DNA from: CAYSWH01 sp964434775
GTDB taxonomy: Bacteria > Patescibacteriota > JACMRA01
Length of the DNA stretch: 64,000 nucleotides
Assembly (NCBI GenBank): GCA_964434775.1
Contig: CAYSWH010000004.1
Coordinates: forward strand, 1 to 64,000
Reading direction: 5' to 3'
Of the stretch, positions 62,908 through 64,000 are shown piece by piece; position 1 is the first letter of the stretch, and the number at the start of each line of letters is the position of its first letter. Under the pieces are notes generated by a model that had not been told where the DNA came from, made no database searches, and saw only the letters and a list, made by a program, of their open reading frames with translations. Position numbers and translations under genes: made by a program.

Positions 62908-63642
62908 ATGCATAATAATATACAAACAACTATTCAGAGCAGCAAGACTAAAGTCGGCCTTTTGTTTGCCCTTACCGGAATAGTTTCCCTTATAGCGATT
63001 ACCTTTGGATTTTATTCATTTATAAATATCGAAAAACCGGCAGAGGCTTCTTCATCTTCAAATTATGTCACCTTGGAAAGAGGAAATCAGATTTGTGCCT
63101 ATACGGATAGTAACTATACCCATTTACTATTCGATGGAACCCCTCAACAGAAGGAAGAAGTGAATAAATTTGTTCCAAATTCCAGCCCATATAATGGTAA
63201 AATTAGAATTTATCTTTCAACAAGCCCGCAATGTTTTACTAGACCATCCGGAACCGGTGGTTCAGTCACGTTGGTTGGAGGACTAGGCATTGCTCCACTA
63301 GAATCTAATAATATTGATTCTTTATCTCCGACTGCTCCAGCCGCCCCACAACCTGCCATCCCTGCCACTCCTATAGTCCATCGACCATCCGGAAACATCA
63401 CTCTCTCTACTGAAAGACAAGTACTAGATAGCGGACAAGTATGTGCGTACAATGTCCCGGCTAACCATTTAGTTGCAGTAGGGCTTTCTAAAAAAGGAGA
63501 TGTGAATCACGTAGAAAAATTTGAAAGAGGAAGTAACGCTGGAGGAAATGTTTGTTTTGGAAATAAAATTGGCTATCACTTTCACTTCTTTATCTACAAC
63601 AAAGATGATGGTTCTCTAGTTACGGAAGGGACCGTTTGGTAA
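62908..63642 (+). CDS. Secreted two-domain protein of unknown function
   Basis: A 244-residue protein with a signal helix (about 18-40; cleavage is likely after AEA) and two related halves joined by a Pro/Ala-rich linker (PTAPAAPQPAIPATP). Each half begins with a strand, then a Q-I/V-C-A-Y motif (GNQICAYTDSN; SGQVCAYNVPAN) and a later Cys (SPQCF; GNVCFG), so each probably carries one disulfide. No enzyme motif. The next gene (63771 on) has a very similar signal region and a matching QQFCVYGN motif, so these are tandem members of one secreted family. A strong terminator separates them. Confidence 0.75.
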   Translation: MHNNIQTTIQSSKTKVGLLFALTGIVSLIAITFGFYSFINIEKPAEASSSSNYVTLERGNQICAYTDSNYTHLLFDGTPQQKEEVNKFVPNSSPYNGKIRIYLSTSPQCFTRPSGTGGSVTLVGGLGIAPLESNNIDSLSPTAPAAPQPAIPATPIVHRPSGNITLSTERQVLDSGQVCAYNVPANHLVAVGLSKKGDVNHVEKFERGSNAGGNVCFGNKIGYHFHFFIYNKDDGSLVTEGTVW

Positions 63643-63670
63643 CCATTAACTTTTAGACAGTTCATACTTT

Positions 63671-63691
63671 CCCGGCTCCGCCGGGTTTTTT
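63671..63691 (+). terminator. Intrinsic terminator
   Basis: CCCGGC (63671-63676) and GCCGGG (63680-63685) form a perfect six-pair G+C stem around a three-base loop, followed directly by six T (63686-63691). It ends transcription of the secreted-protein gene at 62908-63642. Confidence 0.9.
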
Positions 63692-63770
63692 ACTGCTCAA
63701 AAATTACCTTGATCTTAATATTTTTTTATGCTAAGGAGGTGTATGGTTTTGAAAAGTAAATCAAGTTTTT

Positions 63771-64000
63771 ATGTTAACAACAATTCAGTCAATCTTAAGA
63801 AAGAAAGGAATCAAGTTGGGTCTTTTATTTAGCCTCACTGCAGTATTTGCACTAACCGCTGCCGGACTTGGAGTTTACTCTTACACTCAAAACGAGCAAG
63901 AAGCCAAAGCTCAAAATTGGGATATCGTACTTGATTTAAGCAAACCTAAAGATCAGCAGTTTTGTGTTTATGGAAATCCTTTTCCCAAAGATTATAAGGT
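63771..64000 (+). CDS. Secreted protein, paralog of 62908-63642 (3' end outside window)
   Basis: The frame starts at ATG 63771 and is open to the window end (76 codons visible). The start TTIQSILRKKGIKLGLLFSL and the following helix match the upstream paralog's TTIQSSKTKVGLLFALTG, supporting this start. The signal is followed by NEQEAKA, a likely cleavage site, then DIVLDLSKPKDQQFCVYGNP, the first half-domain with its Cys. Upstream, AAGGAGGT (63733-63740) is a strong Shine-Dalgarno sequence but lies 30 bases before the start. It better fits a short overlapping frame from ATG 63743 (29 codons), so leader-peptide coupling is possible. Confidence 0.8.
   Translation, partial: MLTTIQSILRKKGIKLGLLFSLTAVFALTAAGLGVYSYTQNEQEAKAQNWDIVLDLSKPKDQQFCVYGNPFPKDYK

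Noticed and set aside
1..64000. UGA recoded as glycine
   Set aside because: TGA ends several genes at the expected family length (for example at 963-965 and 34161-34163), and no conserved Gly falls on an in-frame TGA.
1..64000. tRNA genes, rRNA genes or CRISPR arrays
   Set aside because: No cloverleaf-like T-loop with matching acceptor stem, no conserved rRNA blocks and no regularly spaced repeats were seen in the gaps.

Overview
The window is AT-rich (about one third G+C by eye), densely coded and almost entirely chromosomal housekeeping plus cell-surface genes. It looks like a member of the Candidate Phyla Radiation (Patescibacteria). The reasons are long runs of poorly characterised membrane and secreted proteins, VirB2-like 'T4SS pilins' with a VirD4/TraG-like ATPase, few Shine-Dalgarno sequences, many start codons lying 6-8 bases after a good -10 box (leaderless transcription), and core genes scattered singly (dnaA without dnaN, solitary dnaG). 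TGA is used as a stop (ends of the Sua5-like and ComM-like genes), which excludes the UGA-glycine lineages. The phylum cannot be fixed from sequence reading alone.

Layout: 1-9.0 kb holds a 5'-truncated Sua5/TsaC gene, two very large membrane/surface proteins, a CapA-like phosphatase and two small exported or membrane proteins. 9.5-15.0 kb (minus strand) has an aldehyde dehydrogenase and then a five-gene cluster (DUF2617-like, small secreted protein, DUF4178-like, DUF350, spermidine-synthase-like) resembling the polyamine-associated cluster of actinobacteria; its synthase gene carries two frameshifts. 15-25 kb has dnaG, glycosyltransferases, an LDH/MDH-family enzyme beside a BshA-like glycosyltransferase, an FMN-binding protein and a two-peptidase operon. 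25-35 kb has a nucleotidyltransferase, a monothiol thioredoxin-like protein with CcdA, a Ca/Na antiporter, an ftsZ-murD cluster and comM. 34-37 kb is an accessory-looking patch: two unrecognised genes, a G+C-richer small gene with its own promoter and terminator, and a split lycopene cyclase.

37-47 kb holds an L,D-transpeptidase, tsaD, a tandem pair of pilin-like genes, a DivIC-like gene, miaA and secA. 47-51.6 kb and 59.4-62.8 kb hold two paralogous modules made of a small sigma factor and a membrane-spanning probable anti-sigma factor. Both modules are preceded by the same motif: TGTCACAA, 17 bases, CTAT. A third match lies upstream of the L,D-transpeptidase, so a cell-envelope stress regulon is a reasonable hypothesis. 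51.6-59 kb holds surface glycan genes, a membrane-tethered solute-binding protein, a stand-alone 5'-3' exonuclease and a CDF-fold protein that has lost its metal ligands. The window ends in a tandem pair of related secreted proteins.

Three copies of a 160-200 bp non-autonomous element with TATAG termini lie between genes, and one of them supplies the stop codon of its neighbour. I found no tRNA, rRNA, CRISPR array, transposase or prophage.
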